Source: UBA3263 sp964554335
GTDB taxonomy: Bacteria > Bacteroidota > Bacteroidia > Bacteroidales > Muribaculaceae
Assembly: GCA_964554335.1 (NCBI GenBank)
Contig: CAZKOF010000017.1
Coordinates: 1 to 31,307, forward strand
Reading direction: 5' to 3'
DNA: 31,307 nucleotides
Part shown: piece by piece, positions 15,002 to 23,685 of the stretch
How the letters are laid out: each line of letters opens with the position of its first letter
Numbering within the stretch: position 1 is the stretch's first letter
The notes under the pieces: model-generated
What the model saw: only the letters and a program-made list of their open reading frames with translations
Database searches by the model: none
Told to the model about the DNA's origin: nothing
Made by a program: the position numbers and the translations under genes

Positions 15002-16963
15002 ATGATTAAGCGCATATCTCTCTTTCTTTTTCTAAGTTTCACACTGACGGCAGGCGCCCGCGCCGACATTGCCCAAGCCTCGGCCCAGCTCAACGCCTTC
15101 CGCGCCGCCGCATCCAACGGCCAACCCGGCGCCGCGGCCTACGCGTCGCTCTATCGCGCCTTTGAACTCTATAGCGCAGCAATCGCCTCAGCCGGGCGCG
15201 AAAGCCCGGAGCTGCAGCAATGCCGCACGGCGCTGCTCGAAATCTATCCCCGCCTCTCCGATGCCGCCTACTTCCACGCTTCGCTCAACGACAAGGAAAC
15301 CGTGTTGCGCTATGCCTGCGCGTTTGTCGACGTCTCGCTGATTCCCCAGCTCAATGCCTACCGTCTGCAAACCAATCCGCAATATGCCATACTGGCCAAC
15401 CTCGCCGCAACCAACCTCTACAACAAGCGCGACTACGCCCGGTCGATACGTTATTTCCGGGCCTACCTCGAAAGCGGCGATCTTTCAAACCGCGAGCGTG
15501 CCTTCGAGGGCCTGGCCCGCTGCCTCTTCGAGAGCAAAGACTACGGCTCGGCGGCCAATATATGCGCTCAGGCGACCGACCTCTACCCCTCCAACTGGAA
15601 CCTGCTGATTATCGGCATCGAAGCCGCCGGACATAACGGCAACGACAACGAAATGGGCCGGATGCTCACAAAAGCTCTCGCCCTGCAACCCTCTCACGCC
15701 GGATTGCTCGAATATCAGGGCAAGCTGCTTGAACGCCGCCGCGACTATCTCGGCGCAGCCCGCGCATTCGAGAAGATAAGCTCGCAGGGAAAGGCGACGT
15801 TAGACCATCACTGCCACCTCGCCTTTGACTACTACAACGCCGCTACCCTGGCCTACGCACGAGCCAAGCAAGGCTCGGGCTCAACATCCGAGGCCACATC
15901 ACTCTTTGCCCGCGCCGCCCCGCTGCTCAAAACGGTGCTCGACAACCAACCATATGCCGCCAACGTTGCCCGCGCCCTGGCATTATGCTATAGCGCCACC
16001 AACGACGCTCCGCGCCTGAAAGAGGCCAACAACACCCTCGCGGCGCTCCACTCTCCGCAGGTCGACTTCGGCGCCCTGCCGACCTTAGCGGACAGTTACA
16101 TCCCCTCAGCCGAGGTCAACCCGGTTTCGGACGCAACCACCGGGGCCATTGCGCGCAACGGGCAGGAGCCGCTGATTTCAGACGTCGACATCAACATTCC
16201 CGAAACGGGCCTCACACGGCGCAACACCTGCGTGGTCATCATCGCCAACGAAGACTACACCCGCGACGAGACTCCGAAAGTCGATTTCGCCGCACACGAC
16301 GGCGAAATCTTCAGGCAATACTGCATCAAGACTCTCGGAGTGCCCGAAGAGCAGGTGCGCCTCACCAAGAACGCCACCCGCCTCGACATGGAGGTTGAAA
16401 TAAACTACCTTCAGCAACGCTGCGGCATCGACCCCGGAAAAATCGACGTGGTGCTCTATTATGCCGGCCACGGGCTGCCGGACTTCGCGAACCAGAAGAG
16501 CTACCTGATGCCCGTCGACGGCCGCAGCGGCTACTTCCCCTCATGCTACGACCTCGACGCCCTCTATGCCCAACTCGACGACATGAACGCCCGCAGCGTA
16601 ACGGTCTTTCTCGATGCATGCTTCTCGGGAGCGGCCCGCGGCAACGGAATGATTGCCAAAGGCCGCTATGTCTGCATGAAGGGAGCCGACGTCAAAGCCA
16701 AAGGCAACACGGTGGTGTTCAGCGCCGCGTCGAACGACGAAGCCGCAATTCCATATATGGAGAAAGGCCACGGAATGTTTACCTACCACCTGCTGAAAAT
16801 ACTGCAGGAAACGCGCGGCAACATCTCGCTCGCAGAACTCGGCGAACGCATCAACCACGACGTCCGCGTGAAAACCATAGACAAAGGCAAAGTCCAGACC
16901 CCCACCGTCAAAGCCTCCGACGCCCTCGGGTCAGCGTGGAAATCACGCCGGCTAATCGACTGA
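15002..16963 (+). CDS. exported TPR protein with caspase-like (C14) peptidase domain
   Basis: The 653-residue product has a signal peptide (1-21, ending ARA-D). Residues 30-345 form TPR-like helical repeats (for example YARSIRYFRAYLESGDLSNRERAFEGLARCLF). From 408 to about 640 lies a caspase-fold peptidase: TCVVIIANEDYT starts the first strand, VVLYYAGHG holds catalytic H490, and VTVFLDACFSG holds catalytic C540. NTVVFSAASNDE then follows as in Bacteroidetes C14 proteins. The dyad is intact, so activity is likely; acidic substrate-pocket residues would suggest Arg/Lys preference as in metacaspases, which is unproven. It lies between the propeller gene and a small outer-membrane-like protein gene in one operon. 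Export places it in the periplasm or on the surface, not in a cytoplasmic death pathway. Confidence 0.88.
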   Translation: MIKRISLFLFLSFTLTAGARADIAQASAQLNAFRAAASNGQPGAAAYASLYRAFELYSAAIASAGRESPELQQCRTALLEIYPRLSDAAYFHASLNDKETVLRYACAFVDVSLIPQLNAYRLQTNPQYAILANLAATNLYNKRDYARSIRYFRAYLESGDLSNRERAFEGLARCLFESKDYGSAANICAQATDLYPSNWNLLIIGIEAAGHNGNDNEMGRMLTKALALQPSHAGLLEYQGKLLERRRDYLGAARAFEKISSQGKATLDHHCHLAFDYYNAATLAYARAKQGSGSTSEATSLFARAAPLLKTVLDNQPYAANVARALALCYSATNDAPRLKEANNTLAALHSPQVDFGALPTLADSYIPSAEVNPVSDATTGAIARNGQEPLISDVDINIPETGLTRRNTCVVIIANEDYTRDETPKVDFAAHDGEIFRQYCIKTLGVPEEQVRLTKNATRLDMEVEINYLQQRCGIDPGKIDVVLYYAGHGLPDFANQKSYLMPVDGRSGYFPSCYDLDALYAQLDDMNARSVTVFLDACFSGAARGNGMIAKGRYVCMKGADVKAKGNTVVFSAASNDEAAIPYMEKGHGMFTYHLLKILQETRGNISLAELGERINHDVRVKTIDKGKVQTPTVKASDALGSAWKSRRLID

Positions 16964-16996
16964 TAAACCTTTAACCCTAAAATATCCAGTTATCAC

Positions 16997-17698
16997 ATGA
17001 ACAAAATCGTTACTCTTCTGACCATAGCTCTTGCGGCAGCCGGCTCGCTCATGGCCCAGAACAATCAACGCACCGTCAAGGGCTTCGTTATCGACAACAA
17101 CGGCAGCCCCATTGCCGGCGCCGAGGTAATAGCTACCGGCGGCGGCGAAACGGCTATCACCGATGCCGACGGCTCATTCTCCATGACTGTTTCGCCGTTT
17201 CTCAAAACCCTCACCGCAACCTACACCGGCATGGGTTCAAAGAAGCTGAAGACCAGATTCGACCGGGACATGATTTTCCGCATGCGTCCGGAAAAAGGCA
17301 ACTGGTTTCTCAACGCCGTCGGCATTGTCAGCATAGGAGAAGAGTTAATCGGAGGTGGCGGCGGTCTTATGGGCGGCTACCTCGGCAAATGGGGCGGCTA
17401 CCTCAAAGCGACAATCGACGACTACATATGCCCCAACATCACCGTCGGCGTTATCAAAAGCTTCTCCCGGAAAGTCTACGGCTATCTCGGCGTAGGCTAT
17501 GGCCAAATAGCTATAGAAGATTATTATTATTTCTACAACAAAGATGAGGAAAGTTATAATGAGGACGCCATAGCAATGGAGGCAGGCTGCATTTTCAAGA
17601 CCTCACGCCATTTCAATATTACAGTTGGCTACACATTAGCCGCGTATGATTATACCCTCCGCCATACCGTCAACGTCGGCGTAGGCTACGTATTCTAA
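16997..17698 (+). CDS. outer-membrane protein with carboxypeptidase-regulatory-like domain
   Basis: The 233-residue product has a signal peptide (1-21, ending SLMAQ). Residues 24-95 form a CarboxypepD_reg-like beta-sandwich (TVKGFVIDNNGSPIAGAEV ... TDADGSFSM), common at the N-terminus of Bacteroidetes outer-membrane proteins. Residues 110-233 are Gly/Tyr-rich beta strands (GYLGVGYGQIAIEDYYYFY) ending in VGVGYVF, an aromatic C-terminal strand suited to BAM-dependent insertion. It is probably a small outer-membrane barrel of the caspase-operon proteins. Function is unknown. Confidence 0.75.
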   Translation: MNKIVTLLTIALAAAGSLMAQNNQRTVKGFVIDNNGSPIAGAEVIATGGGETAITDADGSFSMTVSPFLKTLTATYTGMGSKKLKTRFDRDMIFRMRPEKGNWFLNAVGIVSIGEELIGGGGGLMGGYLGKWGGYLKATIDDYICPNITVGVIKSFSRKVYGYLGVGYGQIAIEDYYYFYNKDEESYNEDAIAMEAGCIFKTSRHFNITVGYTLAAYDYTLRHTVNVGVGYVF

Positions 17699-17741
17699 CG
17701 ACTACCATCACCCCCACTTAACTTTCAACCAATCAAAAGCA

Positions 17742-18401
17742 ATGAAAAAAACTGTTATCGCTCTTATGAGCGCCCTCACTCTCGGTGCGGCTCTCAACTT
17801 CGCCGCCGCCAAAGACGACCCGACTGTCAAAGAGATAATTGACCGCACAACGAAAAAAGAGAAAACCGAAAAACTCGGCAAAAAAGAAGCCAAAGACCGT
17901 AAGGCGAAAGGCTGGGTAGTCATTGAAGGCTCCCTGCCGATGGAAAGACAATTCCGGGACGCGTTTGCCTACGACCTCGCGACCGACAACGACGAACAAC
18001 CCTACTTCTTCACCGGTCAGGGCGAATACACGTCGACCAACAAAGGTGCAGCATATAAGTTTGCCCACCAGGCCGCAATCATGGATCTGGTGAACAACAT
18101 GGAAATCAACATGGCGGGAGGAGCCGACACCGAGGTTAACGACACCGACGGAGTTGCAACGACAAAAAGCTCGTCAAATGCAAAATCCATTGCCGCAAAG
18201 AAACTCGCCGGGTTGCAACCCGTGGTCAAGATTTATCGGAAAGACGGCGACCAATACAGCGTCATGGTGCGCGTGTACTATAGCCGCAAACTCGCCCGCG
18301 AGCTCGACGTCCGCGAGCAGGCCGCTAAAATCAAGTCTGACGAAAAGCTCAAGAAAGACGTTGAGGGTCAGTTAGACAAACTTCTTGACGAAAACAAATG
18401 A
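17742..18401 (+). CDS. exported LPP20-like protein
   Basis: The 219-residue product has a signal peptide (about 1-23) without a lipobox Cys, then a Lys-rich segment (30-60). The core (75-190) shows the alpha/beta pattern of LPP20-type proteins: YKFAHQAAIMDLVNNMEINM, then AAKKLAGLQPVVKIYRKDGDQYSVMVRVYYSRKLARE. A charged coiled-coil-like tail (190-219) follows. It ends 4 bp into the DUF4384 gene (ATGA overlap), and that protein's N-terminal half has a similar layout, so the two may be paired partners. The role is unknown. Confidence 0.65.
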   Translation: MKKTVIALMSALTLGAALNFAAAKDDPTVKEIIDRTTKKEKTEKLGKKEAKDRKAKGWVVIEGSLPMERQFRDAFAYDLATDNDEQPYFFTGQGEYTSTNKGAAYKFAHQAAIMDLVNNMEINMAGGADTEVNDTDGVATTKSSSNAKSIAAKKLAGLQPVVKIYRKDGDQYSVMVRVYYSRKLARELDVREQAAKIKSDEKLKKDVEGQLDKLLDENK

Positions 18402-19318
18402 GCCACACACTCAACATTTCAATCTTAATCCTATCGATTCTTTTATTCCGGTTTCCGGCCTCGGCCGGCGACCGGATAAAAGTTTCCGGCCAATACACCC
18501 ACTACACGACTGCCGCAGAATCTCCGGCCGGAGCACGCCTGAAGGCCATCGAGGGGGCACGCATCGACGCCCTGAGCCGCGCGTTCGGCAACGTTGTCAG
18601 CCAGCAGACCGTTTTCATCGACAACGACAAGGGGTCATCGGGCATGAACCTCGCAATCAGCGACATCAACGGCGAATGGCTCGGCGACCGCTCAGAACCC
18701 GTGGTCACCGAGGAGATTATCGGCCGCGACTATATCTACACGGCGCGGGTCGAGGGCTGGGCACGCGAACTCAGCCATGAGCGCATAAATATCGACGGCC
18801 GCATTCTCTGCAACGGCACGGACAAGGAGCGCGATCAGCTTCGTCTGGCAACGTTTCGCTCAGGCGACGAAATGGCATATTATTTCACGTCGCCTGTCGG
18901 CGGATGGCTCGCAATATATCTCGGCGACGACATGGAGAAAATCATGCAGTGCCTGCTCCCTTACAACGGACAGGATTTCGGAGCCTACCCCATCGAGGCT
19001 AACCGCGAATACGTGTTCTTTTCAAAAGAGCTTGCCCCGGCGTCAGACTTAGGCTTCGCCACCGGCCTGATCGTGCAAGCACGCGAGGAGACGGACTTCA
19101 ATACCCTCTACGTAATCTTCTCGCCCAACGAGTTCTCAGGCACCGCAAAGTCCGAAAACAAAACCCGGGAACACACAACCCGGGTAGGCGATAAGGAGGT
19201 CAATCTGATGCCGCGCGAAACCAACTACAACACTTTCCAAAAATGGCTCGCACGCCAGCGCACCCGCGACCCGCGCATGCAGGTGGAAAAAACCGTCATC
19301 GCAATCAACCGGCAATAG
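18398..19318 (+). CDS. exported DUF4384-domain protein
   Basis: The 306-residue product has a signal peptide (1-23, ending ASA-G). Residues 26-125 resemble an LPP20-like domain (ARLKAIEGARIDALSRAFGNVV ... YTARVEGWARE). Residues 152-235 match the DUF4384 pattern: FRSGDEMAYYFTSPVGGWLAIYL, then LLPYNG and EYVFFSKE. To my knowledge DUF4384 is often fused to caspase-like peptidase domains. Its separate presence here, in the operon of a caspase-like protein, fits a split version of that architecture. It is the last gene of the operon; I see no strong terminator in the 80 bp before the convergent gene. Confidence 0.8.
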   Translation: MSHTLNISILILSILLFRFPASAGDRIKVSGQYTHYTTAAESPAGARLKAIEGARIDALSRAFGNVVSQQTVFIDNDKGSSGMNLAISDINGEWLGDRSEPVVTEEIIGRDYIYTARVEGWARELSHERINIDGRILCNGTDKERDQLRLATFRSGDEMAYYFTSPVGGWLAIYLGDDMEKIMQCLLPYNGQDFGAYPIEANREYVFFSKELAPASDLGFATGLIVQAREETDFNTLYVIFSPNEFSGTAKSENKTREHTTRVGDKEVNLMPRETNYNTFQKWLARQRTRDPRMQVEKTVIAINRQ

Positions 19319-19397
19319 CGGAGTCAAATCGATGGCGCACCGCCACCGGCGTCACCGACATGGATTTCGGAAATTCGCGGGAGTCTACGATATTTTT

Positions 19398-19838
19398 TCA
19401 GACGTGAATTATGGTCAGGGGGCGGGCAGCGGACCGGGCAGCGCAGCGCGAGAAGTTGGAGGGATACATGCCGGGGCCAAGAAGAAGGTAGGACTCGGCA
19501 GCGCCGGCAATGGCAAAGAAGTCGGCAAAGGTCTTGAAATCGGCACCGTCGCGATTGGCGGTTTCGACGGAGATGTGGCAGACATCGCCTGCGATACTCT
19601 CGGCGAAATCGAGTTTTGAGGCGGCGTAGCGGAGAAAGCGGTTGCTATCAGAGGTCAGAAGCACGCGACAACCCGGTTTGCGCACCCGGCGTATGGCTTC
19701 AATACAGCGATCCATCAGTTCCGTGGCCTCGGTTTCGCCCAAAGGTATGCGCGCCTGCTTGGGTTTGACAAAGTCGCCGAGCAGTTCCATGAATCGGGCC
19801 GAAACAGAGATGTAGTCAGGACCAAGCCGCCGCTTCAC
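19398..19838 (-). pseudogene. C-terminal part of frameshifted fucosyltransferase-like glycosyltransferase
   Basis: This frame is open well upstream of its first possible start (GTG at 19838): L-Y-A-A-V-D-E-V precedes it back to the C run at 19866-19859. Adding one base to that run joins it to the upstream piece as one protein of about 335 residues. The C-terminal part has a Rossmann-like VLLTSDSNRFLRYAASKL and HISVETANRDGADFKTFADFFAIAGAA, typical of the donor-binding half of NodZ/O-FucT-like GT-B enzymes. Alone it would lack the acceptor domain. It is the last piece of the minus-strand operon. Confidence 0.6.
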
Positions 19839-20404
19839 CTCATCAACGGCCGCATATAGGGGGGGGTAGGACGTAACAACCTGTTAAACAACGAATAAAA
19901 GCGCTCATTCTCGCAATCAAAAGCGGTGTAGACATGGGCTTGGCGCAGATTGCGTCTGCCCAGGCACTGCTTCAGGCGTCGGCGCTGATAGCGCACCTCG
20001 CGGGCACGGTTGTCGTTATTGACCGTCACCAGATGAAAGGTACGGGCATCGCGGCTATTCCAACACATCTCGTCGGCCGAGATTCTCCAATCATGGTCGA
20101 CCGGCTCAAGATACTTCCGCAAGTCAAACGGGTGGGTGAAATTGATACGGAAGTCCATGTCGTGGTCAAGACAGAAGCCATAGAGCGAAACGATGCCGCG
20201 CAGACGGTCGGCCAGTCCGCTGACACGGCGAAAGCCGTCGGCCATGAACACCACCATGGGACGCTCATTCCGGGCGCGCGGCGCCGACTTGCTATAGCGG
20301 CAGCGATGGTGCCGGTACACCTCTCGCCAACTCACAAAACGACGAAAGAAAAGATAGTCGATCTCGCGGTCAAGAAATCTTATGATTTTTTCCTTTGCAG
20401 ACAT
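19835..20404 (-). pseudogene. N-terminal part of frameshifted fucosyltransferase-like glycosyltransferase
   Basis: The 189-residue product starts MSAKEKIIRFLDRE and contains FMADGFRRVSGLADRLRGIVSLYGFCLDHDMDFRINF, resembling the G-x-x-D-R-L-x-G start of NodZ-like/O-FucT-like glycosyltransferases. The last nine residues (YMRPLMR and flanks) come after the C8 tract in a shifted frame and then hit TGA. The gene overlaps the CYTH gene by 25 bp. It probably transfers fucose or a related sugar to a surface glycan; fucosyl specificity is inferred only from motif likeness. The split may be a phase-off state, a real pseudogene or a homopolymer error. Confidence 0.6.
19859..19866 (-). repeat. C8 homopolymer at the frameshift junction
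   Basis: Eight G on the plus strand (eight C in the coding strand) lie exactly where the reading frame passes from the N-terminal to the C-terminal glycosyltransferase piece. A ninth C restores R-P-T-P-P-L-Y-A-A-V-D-E. Confidence 0.9.
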
Positions 20405-20850
20405 TTACATGCAAGAGTGGAGTTGAAGTATGCGGGATTGGAGGTGACCTCCTCGCCAATCCATGAGGGGAGAGTAACGGGAAAGTCGGCCTCGGGAAGT
20501 TCCACCTCGGCGAGAACAAGCTCGCGCGGCGAGGTGAAGACGTCGACCTCCCATAGGAGGCCGTCGTGGGGGACGAGATAGCGACGTTTGTCAATAACGG
20601 GAGTCTGCGAAAGGGCCATTAGCTCGCGGGCATCGGCAGCGGGGATTTCATATTCCCATTCGCCACGCTCGGCTCCGCGGTTGGGCGACTTTACGGTCAG
20701 GAAGCCGCGGTCGTCGCGCAGGCGCACACGCACCGTGGCCTCGGGTGCGGGACTGAGATAGCCCTGGACAATGTGCGAGGATGACGCAGCGGCGGCAATG
20801 GCCGAGTCGGGGTCGGCGACTATAAACTTACGTTCGATTTCTTTTCCCAT
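20380..20850 (-). CDS. CYTH-domain protein, probable inorganic triphosphatase
   Basis: The 156-residue product has the CYTH signature E4-x-E6-x-K8 at the N-terminus. Charged strands of the triphosphate tunnel follow (VRVRLRDDRGFLTVKSP, EWEYEIP, DKRRYLVP, WEVDVF, LAEVELPE). The length matches the single-domain bacterial family, which hydrolyses inorganic triphosphate, although some members cyclise ATP or bind other polyphosphates. It overlaps the 3' end of lpxH by 31 bp and the downstream glycosyltransferase by 25 bp, so the three are tightly coupled. Confidence 0.88.
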   Translation of the reverse strand: MGKEIERKFIVADPDSAIAAAASSSHIVQGYLSPAPEATVRVRLRDDRGFLTVKSPNRGAERGEWEYEIPAADARELMALSQTPVIDKRRYLVPHDGLLWEVDVFTSPRELVLAEVELPEADFPVTLPSWIGEEVTSNPAYFNSTLACKCLQRKKS

Positions 20851-21581
20851 CGGTGGAGTTCAAGAGTTTTGCCGTCGAAAGTCGCGAAGCTCATGTTCGT
20901 AATCCAGTCGCCGAGAATTGCGACCTGCGAGCCGGCAATCTGACGGAAAGCCAGGGTGTGGTAATGTCCGAAGATATAGAAGTCGGGGCGGCGCTCGGCA
21001 GGTAGGGCGGCATTGCGCTCGCGAACCCACTGATATAACGGCTCGGGGCTTACCGGTGCGGCCGTGGCCCCGGTGTGATGACACAGGCGGTTCTTGCCGC
21101 TCCACCAGTAGGCGAAGCCAACGGTCCAGCGGGGATGTATGGCGGCGAAACACCGTTGGAGCAGGCGGTTGCGGAAGGTCCAACGCATCAGGCGCTCGCC
21201 CGCGGGCGTGGGGCCGAGGCCGTCGCCATGGGCAATGAGGAAACGGCGGCCGTTGATTTCTTCGTCGATAATGCCGTCGACAACACGTATTCCCAGTTCA
21301 TTCGGGAGGTAGTCGAAAATCCAGATGTCGTGGTTGCCGATGAGCCAGGTAATTTCAATTCCCGAGTCGGCGAGTTCGGCCAAAGTGCCGAAAAAGCGGA
21401 CGTAGCCGCGGGGCACAACGTGGCGGTACTCAAACCAGTAGTCGAGCACATCGCCGACAAGATATATGCGGTCGGCGGTCGATGCAATCGAGCGGAGCCA
21501 TTCACAAACAAGGCGCTCCTGCTCCTTAGGGTCAAGGAAGTAGCGGGCGCCTAAATGAAGGTCGGAAATGAAGTAGGTCAT
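20820..21581 (-). CDS. lpxH: UDP-2,3-diacylglucosamine diphosphatase
   Basis: The 253-residue calcineurin-type phosphoesterase cleaves UDP-2,3-diacylglucosamine to lipid X and UMP in lipid A synthesis at the inner membrane. Metal ligands are in ISDLHLG (D7, H9), GDVLDYW (D44), GNHD (N83, H84), H118 and GHYH (H206, H208). The frame is open 18 codons further upstream, but the ATG at 21581 forms a TGATG stop-start with the preceding gene and begins right at the first motif, so it is chosen. A small UDP-2,3-diacylglucosamine hydrolase of this type is normal in Bacteroidales. Confidence 0.9.
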   Translation of the reverse strand: MTYFISDLHLGARYFLDPKEQERLVCEWLRSIASTADRIYLVGDVLDYWFEYRHVVPRGYVRFFGTLAELADSGIEITWLIGNHDIWIFDYLPNELGIRVVDGIIDEEINGRRFLIAHGDGLGPTPAGERLMRWTFRNRLLQRCFAAIHPRWTVGFAYWWSGKNRLCHHTGATAAPVSPEPLYQWVRERNAALPAERRPDFYIFGHYHTLAFRQIAGSQVAILGDWITNMSFATFDGKTLELHRWEKKSNVSL

Positions 21582-21910
21582 CAGAGAAATCCGAGTTCGA
21601 GTTTTGCTTCCTCGCTCATCATGTCCTGAGTCCATTCGGGTTCGAAGACAATGTTGATTTCCACGGATGCGACTCCGGGTATCGTTTCGAGTTTCAGCCG
21701 GGCGTCATCGACGAGAAAGTCGGCGGCGGGACACGACGGCGCCGTCAGGGTCATGTCGATCTGGAGGATGCGCTCGTCGGTAAACTCGATGCGGTAAATC
21801 AGTCCGAGGGCATAAACGTCAACAGGCATTTCAGGGTCGAAGACCGTGCGCAGAAGCTCCACGGCCTTCGACTCTACTTGCAGACGTTCGTCGGGGGTTA
21901 CGGTTATCAC
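21581..21910 (-). CDS. MIP18/DUF59-family Fe-S assembly protein
   Basis: The 109-residue protein has the conserved DPEMPVDVYALGLIY (25-39) and the TAPSCPAAD segment with the family's reactive Cys (C60). It belongs to the SufT/PaaD/MIP18 group that helps mature Fe-S proteins. The C-terminal VFEPEWTQDMMSEEAKLELGF is also usual. It overlaps the TPR gene by 4 bp and gives a TGATG junction to lpxH. Confidence 0.9.
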   Translation of the reverse strand: MITVTPDERLQVESKAVELLRTVFDPEMPVDVYALGLIYRIEFTDERILQIDMTLTAPSCPAADFLVDDARLKLETIPGVASVEINIVFEPEWTQDMMSEEAKLELGFL

Positions 21911-23613
21911 TTGCCGAGTTTTTCGATATAATCCCTGAGAGCCTGGTTCTCGGGGTCGAGCTCAAGCATCTTGGCGTACCAGACTTTTGCGTTATCGATG
22001 TCTCTCTCGCTGATGAAGTAGCTGGCAATCTGGGCATATGACTCGCGATATTCGTTGAGACGCTTGGTCTTGTTCACGGGGTCGAGGTCGAGCTTCTCGA
22101 TCAGGAGCATGTAGGCATCGGCGGTTGCCTTGTCAGCCTTGTTGCCGGCCTTAACCAGATGCATGCGTGCGCGGTTACGGTAAGGCACAACGTTTTCAGG
22201 CACGAGCTCAATCACGCGGTCAATCACCGCGATACCCTTGTCGGCAAAGTCAGCGCGTTCGGTCGAAAGAGAGTCGACAGGCGAGGTTGCAGCGGCGTTC
22301 TGATAACGCGAGCCGAGGTCAACGAGGTCCTGAACCTTATAGTCAACGCCATATTCGCCTCTGTCGATGAACTGTTGGAAAGACTCGGCGGCCTTCACGT
22401 AGTTGATGTGGGCAACCGAATCGTTTTCGGCTTTGAGCGCGCGGCTGCCGGCCTGAGAGTAGGCTGTCGAGAGGTCTTTGAGCAGGTCTTTCTTGTCGGG
22501 ATTGATCACGATTGCCTGTTCGCGGGCAACGATTTCATGGTCGTAGTCTTCGAGTTCGGCGAGGATGTTGGCGTAGGTCGTGTAGTCGTTTGCGGTGAAG
22601 CGCACGTCGGGGGTTGCGAAGAAGTTTTCAGCAGCTTTGCGGGCACCCTGGAAGTCACCCTTCTTTTCGAGGTTGAGGAAGAGCATGCGCTGCATCTGAG
22701 CGTTTGCGGGGTCCTGGGCAAGGATGCGGTTGGCAATGTTTAGACTCTCGTCATAGCGCTCGCCGAAGTAGAGAAGCACTGCATAGCGTTCCTCATCCTT
22801 GACGAAGTGGTTGGGATTGTTGATATACTCGCCATATTCCTGAGCGGCGCGGGTCCACTGGTTGTTGTCGTAGTAACGTTCGGCGAGTTCGCGCTGAGCG
22901 AGGGCCGAGTTAGGCACGATTGCGTTGAGCTCCTTGAGGCGGTTGATTGCATAGTCGGGGTTCACGCCGATATAGACGCGGGCATACTTGACATAAGCCT
23001 CGGGGCTGTTGGGGCTGAAGTGGATTGCCTGCTCATATTCCGATGCGGCACGGCCGATGGTTGCGCCGTCGTCATTTCCGGATGCGAGGGCAATGTCGCG
23101 GAGGGCGTCGCCCTGCATGATATAAATCGAGGGATCTTTGATGTCTTTTTTCTTTGCCGAAGCGAGGTATTTTTCATAATCTTTGGCGTAGGCAACCTTG
23201 TCGGCGTCGTAATATGCGCGGGCAATAGCGGTGTGTATAAACGCCTTATTCTGGGCTTTGGTAGCAGCTTTGAAGTTCGCTTCCGCAGCCTTTGCATCGC
23301 CATTGCGCAGGTCGATGGCTCCGAGGCCGACATAGTTCAGGCCATTCTTGGAATTGAGATTCACGCCCTCATCGAAATATTTTTTTGCCTGGGCAACATC
23401 GCCGTCATGCAACGCGATTGCGCCAAGATAATAGAGAGCTTCCGAACGCTCGGCATCAGCCAGCGAGGCGAGATTTTTGGTGAGGATTTCCTTTGCATTG
23501 TCGTGCTGATCGGCCTTGAAGTAGTCGATGCCGTCCTTGTAGCCCTGATGCTGGGCCGAAGCGAACAGCGCCGTAGCGGCGGCCATCGCGAGCATGATAG
23601 ATTTGATTTTCAT
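21907..23613 (-). CDS. exported tetratricopeptide-repeat protein
   Basis: The 568-residue product has a signal peptide (1-20, ending LFASA-Q) and is almost entirely TPR-like helix pairs (ALYYLGAIALHDGDVAQAKKYFDEGVNLN; YVGLGAIDLRNGDAKAAEANFKAA). The last clear unit is near 530-560 (YFISERDIDNAKVWYAKMLELDP). It is probably a periplasmic scaffold. In Bacteroides such a protein commonly follows a PstS-like lipoprotein near TonB/ExbBD genes, as far as I recall; here only the PstS-like gene is present upstream, after a 72-bp gap. The exact role is unknown. Confidence 0.88.
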   Translation of the reverse strand: MKIKSIMLAMAAATALFASAQHQGYKDGIDYFKADQHDNAKEILTKNLASLADAERSEALYYLGAIALHDGDVAQAKKYFDEGVNLNSKNGLNYVGLGAIDLRNGDAKAAEANFKAATKAQNKAFIHTAIARAYYDADKVAYAKDYEKYLASAKKKDIKDPSIYIMQGDALRDIALASGNDDGATIGRAASEYEQAIHFSPNSPEAYVKYARVYIGVNPDYAINRLKELNAIVPNSALAQRELAERYYDNNQWTRAAQEYGEYINNPNHFVKDEERYAVLLYFGERYDESLNIANRILAQDPANAQMQRMLFLNLEKKGDFQGARKAAENFFATPDVRFTANDYTTYANILAELEDYDHEIVAREQAIVINPDKKDLLKDLSTAYSQAGSRALKAENDSVAHINYVKAAESFQQFIDRGEYGVDYKVQDLVDLGSRYQNAAATSPVDSLSTERADFADKGIAVIDRVIELVPENVVPYRNRARMHLVKAGNKADKATADAYMLLIEKLDLDPVNKTKRLNEYRESYAQIASYFISERDIDNAKVWYAKMLELDPENQALRDYIEKLGK

Positions 23614-23685
23614 CTTTTTCTATTAGTAGGTTTTACTGGTTGGTTTATATTTCTTGGAATGTTAACGTCGGTCAAGGTTTAATTA

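Noticed and set aside
15002..16963. Cytoplasmic caspase-based abortive-infection system
   Set aside because: The peptidase and all its operon partners have export signals, and no phage sensor such as a STAND ATPase, gasdermin or nucleotide cyclase is nearby.
19934..20581. Plus-strand open frame of 215 codons
   Set aside because: Opposite the glycosyltransferase and CYTH genes, which have family motifs and operon spacing.
22807..23682. Plus-strand open frame of 291 codons
   Set aside because: Antisense to the TPR gene; a hydrophobic shadow of Ala/Asn-rich codons.
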